Positions 35,355 through 43,244 of a DNA stretch of 64,000 bases are shown here, one piece after another. This stretch comes from Agromyces aureus (GTDB lineage: Bacteria; Actinomycetota; Actinomycetes; Actinomycetales; Microbacteriaceae). Position 1 is the stretch's first letter; each line of letters opens with the position of its first letter. The notes beneath the pieces were generated by a model. It was not told the DNA's origin and made no database searches. It saw only the letters and a list, made by a program, of their open reading frames with translations. Where the stretch lies: assembly GCF_001660485.1 (NCBI RefSeq), contig NZ_CP013979.1:3968001-4032000 (forward strand). Direction: 5' to 3'. Both the position numbers and the translations under genes were made by a program.

Positions 35355-35674
35355 TCGGGACGCGTCCCGCCGGCGATCTCCTCGTGGTGCTGGATCACCT
35401 CGGCGACGACGAAGTTGAACCACTTCTCGGCGAACGCGGGGTCGAGGTGCGCATCGACCGCGAGGTCGCGCAGGCGTGCGATCTGGCGCTGCTCGCGGCC
35501 GGGATCGCTCGGCGGCAGGCCGTGCTCGGCCTTGAGCCGCCCGACCTTCTGCGTGAACTTGAACCGCTCTGCGAGCAGGTGGATGAGGGCGGCGTCGATG
35601 TTGTCGATGCTCGAGCGGATGCCGAGCAGCTCGCTCATCGCGGCATCACGTTCGTCGGTAGGGCCCTCAGTCAT
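35351..35674 (-). CDS. Chorismate mutase (AroQ type)
   Basis: 107 residues, a helical AroQ-class mutase converting chorismate to prephenate in Phe/Tyr synthesis. Helix 1 carries LLGIRSSIDNIDAALIHLLAERFKFTQKVGRLKAEHGLPPSDPGREQRQIARLRDLA, with the expected Arg, Lys and Arg/Gln active-site positions, and the last helix ends VVAEVIQHHEEIA. TAGGGT (35686-35681 on the minus strand), formed partly by the TAG stop of the FtsX gene, lies 6 nt before the ATG, so the gene is probably leaderless. It heads the operon with the SDR gene. Confidence 0.9.
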   Translation of the reverse strand: MTEGPTDERDAAMSELLGIRSSIDNIDAALIHLLAERFKFTQKVGRLKAEHGLPPSDPGREQRQIARLRDLAVDAHLDPAFAEKWFNFVVAEVIQHHEEIAGGTRPE

Positions 35675-35680
35675 GCTTCG

Positions 35681-35686
35681 ACCCTA
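35681..35686 (-). promoter_or_regulatory. -10 box formed by the FtsX-gene stop codon
   Basis: On the minus strand TAGGGT begins with the TAG stop of the FtsX permease gene and lies 6 nt before the chorismate mutase ATG. The same arrangement occurs at 42897. Confidence 0.5.
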
Positions 35687-37009
35687 CCCGGCGGCCGCCC
35701 GGTCGAGCACGGGTCGGGTCACCACGAGCCCGAGCCAGACGATGCCGATGCCCGCGGCGAGCACGGCGGCGATGACGGCGAGCGAGAGCGGCGCGATGAT
35801 GAGCGCGACGCCCGTGAGCGGCAGCATCACGATCGCCGCGACGACGGCCGATCCGACCGACGTGATGCGGAGCGGCGACATGACACTGCGGCGCCTCGCG
35901 GCCTCCATCGTGTCGACGGGCATGCCGAGCATGTCGAGACTGCGGTAGAGGTCTGCGCGGTCGAGGATCGCGGCGGCCTGTCCGACGCCCACCGAGCAGG
36001 CGACCATCAGGAACGAGCCGATCACGGTGATCAGGATGCCGGTGCGCACGTCGGCGAGCAGCATCGCGGAATCCGGCTCGCCGTTCGCCCCGTCGGCGGC
36101 GGCCGCACCCAGCAGGCCGACGCCGACGCCCGCGAACACGGCCATGAAGCTCGTCATCGCGACGCCGCCGACCTGACGCCAGGCGGCCTTCGGTGATTCG
36201 AGCACCGAGCGCGCGGCGAGGAGCCGCACCGGGGTCTTCGCCCGCCGCGCCTGGCCGCTCGCAACGAGGCGGATCACCCACGGCCCGATGAGGTTCAGCA
36301 CCGCGAGCGAGCCGCCGAAGGCGACGGCGATCATCGTGATGAGCACCAGCGCGACCTGCGCGACCCCGATCGCGCTCATGAGCGCGTAGCCCAGCGCGAC
36401 GACGCCGACCCCGACGACCACCCGGATCCAGTGCAGGCGCGGGGCCTCCTGCCGGGTGCGCACGCCGAGCGGCGAGATCACGACCTGCCGGAGGCCGAGC
36501 ACCGCGCTCGCCGCGGCGAGCGCCGCCACCGCGATCGGGGCCGCGACGAGCACCCACCAGGGCAGCAGCACGCCCGCGGCGCCGAGCGGTTCGCCGCGGA
36601 ACGGGATGAGCCCGATCAGCGGCACCGCCGCGAGGTACGCGAGCACCCCGAGCACCGCGCCGGCGAGCGCGAACGCGGCCGCCTCGATGACCGCGAGCGC
36701 ACGCACGACGCCGGGGGTCGCGCCGAGCAGCCGCAGCGTCGCCAGCCGGTCGTCGCGGCGCCTCGCCGAGAGCCTGGCCGCGGCGCCGCCGAGCGAGACG
36801 AGCGGCACCACGAGCAGCACGAGCGCGATCACCGCGAGCGACTGGTACAGCATCGACGTGTCGTCGGTCCACGTGAAGAACGTCTGCGCGCCGCCGGCGA
36901 CCGTGAGCAGCAGCGCGGTGACCACGCCGAAGGCGACCACGGGGAGCACGGATGCCGCGGCGCCCGCGGATCCCGGTCGTGCGAGCAGCCACGCGACCCG
37001 CGCGATCAT
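35684..37009 (-). CDS. FtsX-family ABC transporter permease
   Basis: 441 residues with about eight to ten membrane helices. The first half shows the FtsX/MacB block (LVVPLVSLGGAAARLSARRRDDRLATLRLLGATPGVVRALAVIEAAAFALAGAVLG) and the second repeats it (DRADLYRSLDMLGMPVDTMEAARRRSVMSPLRITSVGSAVVAA). Such proteins usually form exporters or signalling complexes with a LolD-like ATPase, which is the overlapping upstream gene. A role in peptide or antibiotic resistance is common in Gram-positive bacteria but not shown here. Confidence 0.88.
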   Translation of the reverse strand: MIARVAWLLARPGSAGAAASVLPVVAFGVVTALLLTVAGGAQTFFTWTDDTSMLYQSLAVIALVLLVVPLVSLGGAAARLSARRRDDRLATLRLLGATPGVVRALAVIEAAAFALAGAVLGVLAYLAAVPLIGLIPFRGEPLGAAGVLLPWWVLVAAPIAVAALAAASAVLGLRQVVISPLGVRTRQEAPRLHWIRVVVGVGVVALGYALMSAIGVAQVALVLITMIAVAFGGSLAVLNLIGPWVIRLVASGQARRAKTPVRLLAARSVLESPKAAWRQVGGVAMTSFMAVFAGVGVGLLGAAAADGANGEPDSAMLLADVRTGILITVIGSFLMVACSVGVGQAAAILDRADLYRSLDMLGMPVDTMEAARRRSVMSPLRITSVGSAVVAAIVMLPLTGVALIIAPLSLAVIAAVLAAGIGIVWLGLVVTRPVLDRAAAG

Positions 37010-37821
37010 GCGCGGGCCTCGGGTGCGGGCGTGGACGCCGGTGCGGATGCGGGCCCGTCGACCGACTCCCCGGACCCGACGTCAGCGGCCTGCGCCCCTG
37101 CGCGGGCCGCGGCGGCAGGGTGCACGATGCGGGCGCCGGGCCGCTCCCCCACGATGCGCCCGTCGCGCATCTCGACGACGCTCGAGCACTGCGCGGCGAC
37201 GTCGGCATCGTGCGTGACGACGATCAGCGTGCGGCCCTGTCCGGTGGTCGAGTGCAGCAGGGCGCCCATGACGTCGGCGCTCGTCTGCGAGTCGAGGGCG
37301 CCGGTCGGCTCGTCGGCGAAGACCACGGTCGCGCCCGTGACCTGCGCCCGGGCGATGGCCACGCGCTGCGCCTGCCCGCCCGAGAGCTGACCGATACGAC
37401 GCTCCTCGAGCCCCGCGAGACCGAGGGCGGCCAGCCAGCCGCGCGCGTGCTGCTCGGCGGTCGCCCGCGGCATCCCGTTCAGCATGAGCGCGAGCGCGAC
37501 GTTCTCGACCGCGGTCAGCTCGGGGATCAGGAGCCCCTGCTGGAAGACGAACCCGAACGCCTCCCTGCGCAGCCGCGAACGTTCGCGCTCGCCGAGCTCG
37601 GTGACCGCCACCAGCCCCGTGCCGGCACGGAAGCCGACCGAGCCGGAGTCGGGGCGGGTGATGCCCGCCAGGCAGTGCAGCAGGGTCGTCTTGCCCGACC
37701 CCGACGCACCCATGATGGCGAGCGATTCCCCGGTGCGCACCTGGAGGTCCACGCCCGCCAGCGCGTGCGCGGTGCCGAAGGACTTGGTGAGGCCTGCAGC
37801 CTCGATCACGAACGAACTCAT
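37006..37821 (-). CDS. LolD/MacB-type ABC transporter ATP-binding protein
   Basis: 271 residues. Walker A MGASGSGKTTLLHCLAG, Q-loop region FGFVFQQGLLIPELTAVENV, signature LSGGQAQRVAIARA, Walker B VVFADEPTGALDSQTSADVM and switch His VVTHDADVAAQC. The family is the one that serves FtsX-type permeases. The last 40 residues are low-complexity Ala/Pro and lie outside the domain. CAGGCT is 6 nt before the ATG, so it may be leaderless. It overlaps the permease gene by 4 bp (ATGA). Confidence 0.92.
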   Translation of the reverse strand: MSSFVIEAAGLTKSFGTAHALAGVDLQVRTGESLAIMGASGSGKTTLLHCLAGITRPDSGSVGFRAGTGLVAVTELGERERSRLRREAFGFVFQQGLLIPELTAVENVALALMLNGMPRATAEQHARGWLAALGLAGLEERRIGQLSGGQAQRVAIARAQVTGATVVFADEPTGALDSQTSADVMGALLHSTTGQGRTLIVVTHDADVAAQCSSVVEMRDGRIVGERPGARIVHPAAAARAGAQAADVGSGESVDGPASAPASTPAPEARA

Positions 37822-37952
37822 GCCTCCAGCCTGATCGGGCGGCACGCGCCGCGCGTCGGGCTGGAGGCGTATCCGTGGGGCCGCGGCATCCGCCTGCAGA
37901 TGTACGGCGAGCCTCGCGAGGGCGTCCGGAGCGAGCGGCGAACGCGAGCGAC

Positions 37953-37985
37953 GCGGCATCCGATCGTCACCGGATCGGATGCCGC
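37953..37985. terminator. Hairpin terminator after the LPMO gene
   Basis: Perfect 13-bp arms GCGGCATCCGATC (37953-37965) and GATCGGATGCCGC (37973-37985) with a 7-nt loop. It lies 33 bp beyond the LPMO stop at 38018 on the minus strand. There is no U-tract, as usual for high-GC actinobacteria. Confidence 0.75.
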
Positions 37986-38017
37986 GCCGTGCCGAATGCG
38001 GGTCGGCAGCCGCCGCG

Positions 38018-39145
38018 TCAGCCCACGGGCGTCCAGAGCGAGCGCGCGGTGATCCAGCCCGGATCGCCGACGCCCTGGTGCGTCTGCACGGCCTGGTAGA
38101 CGACGCCGCCGGACGTCACGCGGTCGCCCTTCGTGTACGCGCCCGAGGGGTTCCAGGCGGGTGCAGTGCCGGTCGCGGCGGCGGTCGTCACCTGGAACAC
38201 CGTGCTGACCGCCGAGCGGTTGCCGTCGGCGTCGACCGCTGCGACCCGGTACCGGTACGTCGTCGATGCCGCGAGTCCGGTGTCGAGCCAGCTCGTGCCG
38301 GTGGGCTGACCGACCAGCGCGAAGGCGCCCGTCGCCGTCGCCCGTTCGACCCGGTAGCCGGTGACGCCGCGGTCATCGGTCGAGGCGGTCCACATGAGGT
38401 CGACGCTCGAGGAGGTCGTGCCCATGCTGTGCACGCCGGTCGGCACGGTGGGCGTGGTCGACACCGGGGGCGTCGTCGGAGGCGCGGTCGGGGGCGTCGT
38501 GGGCGGTGTCGTGGGCGGAACGGTCGGCGTCGTCGGCGAGCCCGAGATGTTCACGTCGACCACGTTGTAGAAGGCGTTCGTCGTGTCCCAGACCTCCCAG
38601 ACGGCGAGGATCACGTGGTAGCCCGAGTGGTCGCTCGGGATCGTGATGGTGTGCACCGGCTTCGTGTTCGCCGCCGTGTGGTCGTGCGCCACGACCTGCA
38701 GCAGCTCGAACGACGACCGCTTCAACGGCTCGTTCGGGTTCCACCCGTTCTTCGTGATGTAGTACCGCCACTGGTCGGTGTTGTGCGGCGCGGTGTAGGT
38801 CCACCCGAACTTGTGCGGTCCCGGCGTGATCTCGTTCTTCGCCCACCTGGTCGAGGTCTGCGCGTCGAGCTCGGAGAACTGGGCGATGCCCGCCGACGCG
38901 ATCTTCCCGTCAGCCGGGCCCGTCTCGGGGAACCCGCCCGGCGCCTCGAGGCTCTGCGGCTCGTACGCCACCGCGCCCAACCCGGTGTTGCCGGGCATCA
39001 CCTGCCTGGCGGTCAGCTCCGAACCCGAGCCGCCGATCCATCCGTGCGCGAACGCCGGGGCGGCGACCCCGATCATCGCGGCCGCGGTCGCCGCGGCCAG
39101 CACGACGAGGGCCGTCGGCCTCCGCCGTCGAGAAGTGGTGCGCAT
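38018..39145 (-). CDS. Secreted chitin-type LPMO (AA10) with Fn3 and CBM5/12
   Basis: 375 residues. A Sec or Tat-like signal (TTSRRRRPTALVVLAAATAAAMIGVAAPAFA) is cut before His34, which becomes the N-terminal copper ligand. His121 in APHNTDQWRYYITK completes the histidine brace. The AA10 domain (34 to about 205) is followed by a Pro/Thr linker (TPPTTPPTAPPTTPP), an Fn3 domain and a C-terminal CBM5/12-like module (WNPSGAYTKGDRVTSGGVVYQAV). It would oxidatively cleave crystalline chitin or cellulose outside the cell; the CBM favours chitin. The start has GGAGAGGA upstream. No chitinase lies nearby. Confidence 0.94.
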   Translation of the reverse strand: MRTTSRRRRPTALVVLAAATAAAMIGVAAPAFAHGWIGGSGSELTARQVMPGNTGLGAVAYEPQSLEAPGGFPETGPADGKIASAGIAQFSELDAQTSTRWAKNEITPGPHKFGWTYTAPHNTDQWRYYITKNGWNPNEPLKRSSFELLQVVAHDHTAANTKPVHTITIPSDHSGYHVILAVWEVWDTTNAFYNVVDVNISGSPTTPTVPPTTPPTTPPTAPPTTPPVSTTPTVPTGVHSMGTTSSSVDLMWTASTDDRGVTGYRVERATATGAFALVGQPTGTSWLDTGLAASTTYRYRVAAVDADGNRSAVSTVFQVTTAAATGTAPAWNPSGAYTKGDRVTSGGVVYQAVQTHQGVGDPGWITARSLWTPVG

Positions 39146-39300
39146 CGCTCATCCTCTCCGCGGCGCGCGGCGCCGCCTCAGCGCGGGCACGGCTGGTCGC
39201 CCGCCCGGCACATCCGGACGATACGCAGGGGCGGTGGGCGCGGCATCCGCAATTCCACCTACGCACGGGACGCCGGCGCCGGCCATGAACGCGCGACAGT

Positions 39301-39338
39301 GCGGCGCGGCATCCGACCCCCACCGGATGCCGCGCCGC
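39301..39338. terminator. Hairpin terminator between LPMO promoter and ABC permease end
   Basis: Perfect 15-bp arms GCGGCGCGGCATCCG (39301-39315) and CGGATGCCGCGCCGC (39324-39338), 8-nt loop. It sits 33 bp after the stop of the minus-strand ABC permease and separates it from the LPMO gene. Confidence 0.75.
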
Positions 39339-39370
39339 GGCCTCTGCTCCCCGTCAGGACGGGGCCGTGC

Positions 39371-40138
39371 TCAACGGGGCGTCGCCCGCCGGATCACGAG
39401 GTAGCCGCCGATTGCGCAGACCACCGCGAGCCCGAGCACGATCGTGAAGACCCCGATGGTGCCGATGGAGGCGAACCACGTCCACACCGCGATCCACTGG
39501 TTCGTGGCGGTGATGATGGCGATGCCGCCGAGCACGACCACGACCACGACCGCGGTGAGCGACAGCATGCCCTTCATGCGCCACCGCATGTAGATCGTCG
39601 TGGCGCCGGCGCCGACGAAGAGTACGAACAGCTGCAGGGCGAACGACGTGTAGAAGTCGGCCAACCAGGTGCTCTGCCCGTACCAGAGTGCGTCGAACAT
39701 GCCGGCACCGACCCACCACCCGTTGGTCAGCTTCTCGAGCTGCACGAGGGTCGCGATGGCCGCCGCCATCTCGATGGCGACGAGCACGAACGTCACGCTC
39801 GTGCCGAGCCAATAGTCGCGACGCGTGGCGCCGAACCCGAGCGCGAATGAGAACGTGAACGCGATCGCCTGCACGCCGACGGCCACGAGGTACCACTGCG
39901 GCGAGAGCACGGCCCAGCTGTAGCGGAAGCCCTCGAGCACCTTGTCGGCCGGGGCGCCCGAGCTCGTGATGATGAGCGCGAGCACGACCGTGATCGCCCA
40001 GGCGCCGCCCAGGATCATCCACGGGATGCCGAAGAAGATCGACGGGTTGACGGTCTGGAGGCGCACGATGCGCCAGATCTCGTTGAGGCGCGATCGCCCC
40101 TCGGTGCGCACGAGCGGAGTCGCGGTTGCGGTGGTCAT
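39371..40138 (-). CDS. ABC transporter permease of a YtrA-controlled exporter
   Basis: 255 residues with six hydrophobic segments, beginning SIFFGIPWMILGGAWAITVVLALII and ending TIGVFTIVLGLAVVCAIGGYLVIRR. No sequence family is certain, but size, topology and operon place it as the membrane part of an ABC-2-like exporter. Its ATG overlaps the TGA of the ATPase gene by 4 bp. It closes the gntR-ATPase-permease operon, and a strong hairpin follows. The substrate is unknown; YtrA-type operons often respond to cell-wall antibiotics. Confidence 0.8.
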   Translation of the reverse strand: MTTATATPLVRTEGRSRLNEIWRIVRLQTVNPSIFFGIPWMILGGAWAITVVLALIITSSGAPADKVLEGFRYSWAVLSPQWYLVAVGVQAIAFTFSFALGFGATRRDYWLGTSVTFVLVAIEMAAAIATLVQLEKLTNGWWVGAGMFDALWYGQSTWLADFYTSFALQLFVLFVGAGATTIYMRWRMKGMLSLTAVVVVVVLGGIAIITATNQWIAVWTWFASIGTIGVFTIVLGLAVVCAIGGYLVIRRATPR

Positions 40139-41037
40139 GCTGCCTTCTCCTGTTCGGTCGAGCCGGCGAGGTCGGTGCCGGTGAGGTGCACGATGAGCTG
40201 CTGGAGCGACACCGGCGCGAGCTCGAGTCCGAGCTCGGCGGCCCTGATGCGCTCGGCCTGGTCGAGCCGGCCGTCGATCGTGACGGACGCGAGACCGCCG
40301 ATGCCCTCGCGGCCGATCACCGGGCGGTCGGCGGTGAACGCGTCGACCGCGGCGCGGGCGCCGGCGATCGTGGTCGCCGAGCCGCGCACCTCCTCGGCGT
40401 CACGGTCGAGCAGGATGCGGCCCTGGTCGATGAGGATCACGTGCTCGAGGAGGTTCGCGACCTCGTCGATCAGGTGCGTCGAGAGCACGATCGTGCGGGG
40501 GTGCTCCGCGTAGTCCTCGAGGAGGCGGTCGTAGAAGATGTGCCGGGCGACCGCGTCGAGGCCGAGGTACGGCTCGTCGAAGAACGTCAGCGGGGCACGG
40601 CTCGCGAGGCCGACGATCACGCCGACGGCGCTCAGCTGGCCGCGCGAGAGCTTCTTGATGCGGCGCTTGAGCGGCAGCCGGAAGTCGGCGACGAGACGCT
40701 CCGCGAACGCGGCATCCCAGTTCTCGAAGAACCAGGGGGCGGCCTTGAACACGTGCGCCGGCGTGAAGTCCTCGGGGTAGCGCTGCGACTCGGCGATGAA
40801 GCAGAGGCGGCGCAGCACGTCGGCATGCTCGGCCGGTGCGCGACCGAAGACCTCGAGCTCGCCCGAGTTCGCGAAGAGCTGGCCGGTGAGCAGCTGCATG
40901 ATGGTGGTCTTGCCGGCGCCGTTGCGGCCGAGCAGGCCGTAGATGCGGTTCTCCTCGAGCGTGAAGTCGACGGCGTCGACCGCGGTGAACGAGCCGTAGC
41001 GCTTGGTGAGCCCCTGCGCACGAACGACGGTGGTCAT
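40135..41037 (-). CDS. ABC transporter ATP-binding protein with variant LSRGQ signature
   Basis: 300 residues. Walker A GRNGAGKTTIMQLLTG, signature KLSRGQLSAVGVIVGLA (usual LSGGQ with Gly to Arg), Walker B APLTFFDEPYLGLDAVARH and switch region IVLSTHLIDEVANL. The C-terminal 90 residues form a separate small domain. The variant signature suggests altered or asymmetric ATP use, but such changes are tolerated in some exporters. It overlaps both neighbours by 4 bp and works with the downstream permease. Confidence 0.9.
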   Translation of the reverse strand: MTTVVRAQGLTKRYGSFTAVDAVDFTLEENRIYGLLGRNGAGKTTIMQLLTGQLFANSGELEVFGRAPAEHADVLRRLCFIAESQRYPEDFTPAHVFKAAPWFFENWDAAFAERLVADFRLPLKRRIKKLSRGQLSAVGVIVGLASRAPLTFFDEPYLGLDAVARHIFYDRLLEDYAEHPRTIVLSTHLIDEVANLLEHVILIDQGRILLDRDAEEVRGSATTIAGARAAVDAFTADRPVIGREGIGGLASVTIDGRLDQAERIRAAELGLELAPVSLQQLIVHLTGTDLAGSTEQEKAA

Positions 41038-41393
41038 GATTCGATCCTTTCAGCGCGGATGAGCGCAGCGAGCTGGTCGATGTCGAGCCCGAGCTTCTCG
41101 GCTTCGACGATGAGCGGTCTGATGTAGGCGGCGGCGAACTCGTCTCGCCGCCGCTCGACGAGGCGCGCCCTCGCGCCGGTGGTGACGAACATGCCGATGC
41201 CCCTTCGTTTCTCGACGATCCCGTCGTCGACGAGCCGGTTGACGCCCCGCAGGGCGGTGGCCGGGTTGATGCGGTGGAAGGTCGCGAACTCGTTGATCGA
41301 CGGGATCTGCGCGCCCTCGGCGAGCGTGCCCTCGATGATGTCGTTCTCGACCTGTTCGGTGATCTGGATGAAGATCGGTCGCGATTCGTCCAT
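41034..41393 (-). CDS. GntR-family (YtrA subfamily) transcriptional regulator
   Basis: 119 residues: a short GntR protein with winged helix PIFIQITEQVENDIIEGTLAEGAQIPSINEFATFHRINPATALRGVNRLVDDGIVEKRRGIGMFV and only a brief C-terminal dimer helix, as in the YtrA subfamily. The start has GAGG upstream. It heads the ABC exporter operon, and a 30-bp palindrome lies 23-52 bp upstream of the start. It most likely represses its own operon. Confidence 0.92.
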   Translation of the reverse strand: MDESRPIFIQITEQVENDIIEGTLAEGAQIPSINEFATFHRINPATALRGVNRLVDDGIVEKRRGIGMFVTTGARARLVERRRDEFAAAYIRPLIVEAEKLGLDIDQLAALIRAERIES

Positions 41394-41415
41394 GCCGCCT
41401 CGCCCCTGCTGGTTC

Positions 41416-41445
41416 GTTGGTTAGTTGCTTCACTGACTAACCAAC
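41416..41445. promoter_or_regulatory. YtrA-type operator palindrome
   Basis: Arms GTTGGTTAGT (41416-41425) and ACTAACCAAC (41436-41445) are perfect over 10 bp with a 10-nt spacer. The site lies just upstream of the GntR gene in an AT-rich patch. Confidence 0.8.
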
Positions 41446-41588
41446 CATGTGCCGGCGCGTCTGTCAAGACCTCGCGCAGATCCGCGCACCGCAATCCCGG
41501 CACCGGGGCTGTCGCCATGCGCATCGCGGCCCTAGGTTTGAGGGCATCGAGCACTCGACGGCGCACGGCGGCTGAGAGGGGGGTCCGC

Positions 41589-42899
41589 ATGGCGGCAGCG
41601 GCAGCGACGGCCCTCGTGCTCATCATCGTGTGGAGCACCTTCTCCCGACCGCTCGATCGGCGCGGGATCACGTCGGCGCTGTTCCTCGCGGCAGCGGGCT
41701 TGGCCGTCAGCCTCGTCCTGCCCGACGCGCTCGACATCTCGATGGAGACCATCGTCGCGGAACGCGTGGCCGAGATCGCCCTCGCGCTGCTCCTGTTCAG
41801 CGACGCCACCCGCCTGGACCTTCCAGCCCTGCGCCACCACATGTCGTGGCCGGGCCGGCTCCTGCTGATCGGCCTCCCGCTGACCATGCTCCTCGGCATC
41901 GGAGTCGGCGTGCTCGTGTTCCCCGACATGGCCATCGCGTCGGTCGTGCTGCTGGCGACGATGCTCGCGTCCACGGATGCCGCGCTCGGCCAGAAGGTCG
42001 TCTCCGACGAGAAGGTTCCCGGCCGAGTCCGGCAGGCCCTCGACGTCGAGAGCGGCCTCAACGACGGCCTGGCCGTGCCGTTCTTCCTGGTCGCGCTGTC
42101 GATCGCCAACGCCGAACTCGAGACGGGCATCACCAGCGCGGTCGTGGCCAGCATGGCCGAGCAGATCGGCTGGGGCCTCGTCGGCGGCGCGAGTGCCGGG
42201 ATCCTCGGCGGGCTGCTGTTCCGGATGGGCGAACGGCGCCAGTGGGTCGGTCGGGAGTGGCGCCAGATCCTGCCCTTCGCAGCAGCGCTGCTGTCCTTCG
42301 TGATCGCGGACGGCCTCGGCGGCAGCGGGTTCATCGCGGCGTTCGTCGGCGGCGTCGTGTTCGGACGCCTCGCCGGCCCGGCCAGGTCGACCGTGAGCAT
42401 CTTCGCCGAGCAGGCGGGCGAGGTGTTCGCCGCCATCACCTGGATCGGCTTCGGAGCCCTGGCCCTGACGCGCGCGATCCCCCACATCACCTGGCAGGTC
42501 GTGCTCTACGCCGCGCTCAGCCTCACGATCGTTCGCATGGTCCCCGTGGCGATCGCCCTCGCCGGACGCGGAGCGCGGCTCCAGACCATCGCGTTCATCG
42601 GCTGGTTCGGGCCACGCGGACTCGCCTCGCTCGTCTTCGTCCTGCTCGCGGTCGAGGAGGGCGTCCCAGAGGGCGAGGTCGTGCTCTCCACCGTGGTGGC
42701 CACCGTCGCGCTCAGCGTGCTGCTGCACGGCCTGACATCCGTGCCGCTCGTCGGCGTGTACCACCGCTGGTACACGGCGCACGCCGCCGGCCACCCGGCC
42801 GCGGGCGAGGCCAGGCCCACCATGATCCCTCGACGTCGACGCCAACTCGCGAGCCCGACGCGGTCGGACACCGACCCATCCGAGGACGTCCGGCCGTAG
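41589..42899 (+). CDS. CPA1-type cation:proton antiporter
   Basis: 436 residues from ATG 41589, with a G-rich Shine-Dalgarno (GAGGGGGG) 6 nt upstream. About 12 helices. CPA1 landmarks are LLFSDATRLDLPALR, LLATMLASTDAALGQKVV (the usual TDP with Asp-Ala), ALDVESGLNDGLAVPFFLVAL (ESGLNDG) and IGWFGPRGLASLVF. It exchanges Na+ or K+ for H+. The C-terminal tail is short and charged, with no regulatory domain. The TAG stop also starts the -10 box of the next gene. Confidence 0.92.
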   Translation: MAAAAATALVLIIVWSTFSRPLDRRGITSALFLAAAGLAVSLVLPDALDISMETIVAERVAEIALALLLFSDATRLDLPALRHHMSWPGRLLLIGLPLTMLLGIGVGVLVFPDMAIASVVLLATMLASTDAALGQKVVSDEKVPGRVRQALDVESGLNDGLAVPFFLVALSIANAELETGITSAVVASMAEQIGWGLVGGASAGILGGLLFRMGERRQWVGREWRQILPFAAALLSFVIADGLGGSGFIAAFVGGVVFGRLAGPARSTVSIFAEQAGEVFAAITWIGFGALALTRAIPHITWQVVLYAALSLTIVRMVPVAIALAGRGARLQTIAFIGWFGPRGLASLVFVLLAVEEGVPEGEVVLSTVVATVALSVLLHGLTSVPLVGVYHRWYTAHAAGHPAAGEARPTMIPRRRRQLASPTRSDTDPSEDVRP

Positions 42900-42902
42900 G
42901 CT
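42897..42902 (+). promoter_or_regulatory. -10 box formed by the antiporter stop codon
   Basis: TAGGCT begins with the TAG stop of the antiporter gene and stands 6 nt before the ATG of the Dabb gene at 42909. Confidence 0.5.
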
Positions 42903-42908
42903 GAGGCG

Positions 42909-43205
42909 ATGATCCGCCACACGGTCGCCTTCCGCCTGCACCACCCCGCCGGTTCCGACGAGGAGCGCGACTTCCTCGCCGCGAACGCCGCGCTCGGGAG
43001 CATCCCGGGCGTGGAGCGCTTCGAACTGCTGCGGCAGGTGAGTCCCAAGAACGACTTCACGTACTTCGTCTCGATGGAGTTCGCCGACCAGGCCGCGTAC
43101 GACGCGTACAACACGCATCCCGACCATGTCGAGTTCGTGCAGGGCCGCTGGGTTCCCGAGGTGGCCGACTTCCTCGAGATCGACGTCGTGCCGCTCGAGG
43201 GCTGA
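42909..43205 (+). CDS. Dabb-family stress-responsive alpha/beta barrel protein
   Basis: 98 residues. The dimeric ferredoxin-like fold is recognised from IRHTVAFRLHHPAGSDEERDFLAANAALGSIPGVERFELLRQV and FVSMEFADQAAYDAYNTHPDHVEFVQGRWVPEVADFLEIDV. The family includes stress proteins and some polyketide or aromatic-ring cyclases; the role here is unknown. Probable leaderless start. Confidence 0.88.
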   Translation: MIRHTVAFRLHHPAGSDEERDFLAANAALGSIPGVERFELLRQVSPKNDFTYFVSMEFADQAAYDAYNTHPDHVEFVQGRWVPEVADFLEIDVVPLEG

Positions 43206-43244
43206 AACCGCCCGCGCCGAACGGGTCGCGCCGAACGACTGGCG

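Noticed and set aside
40400..42490. A 696-codon minus-strand frame spanning the ABC ATPase, GntR gene and antiporter
   Set aside because: It crosses three real genes and two strands of known function and has no recognisable domain.
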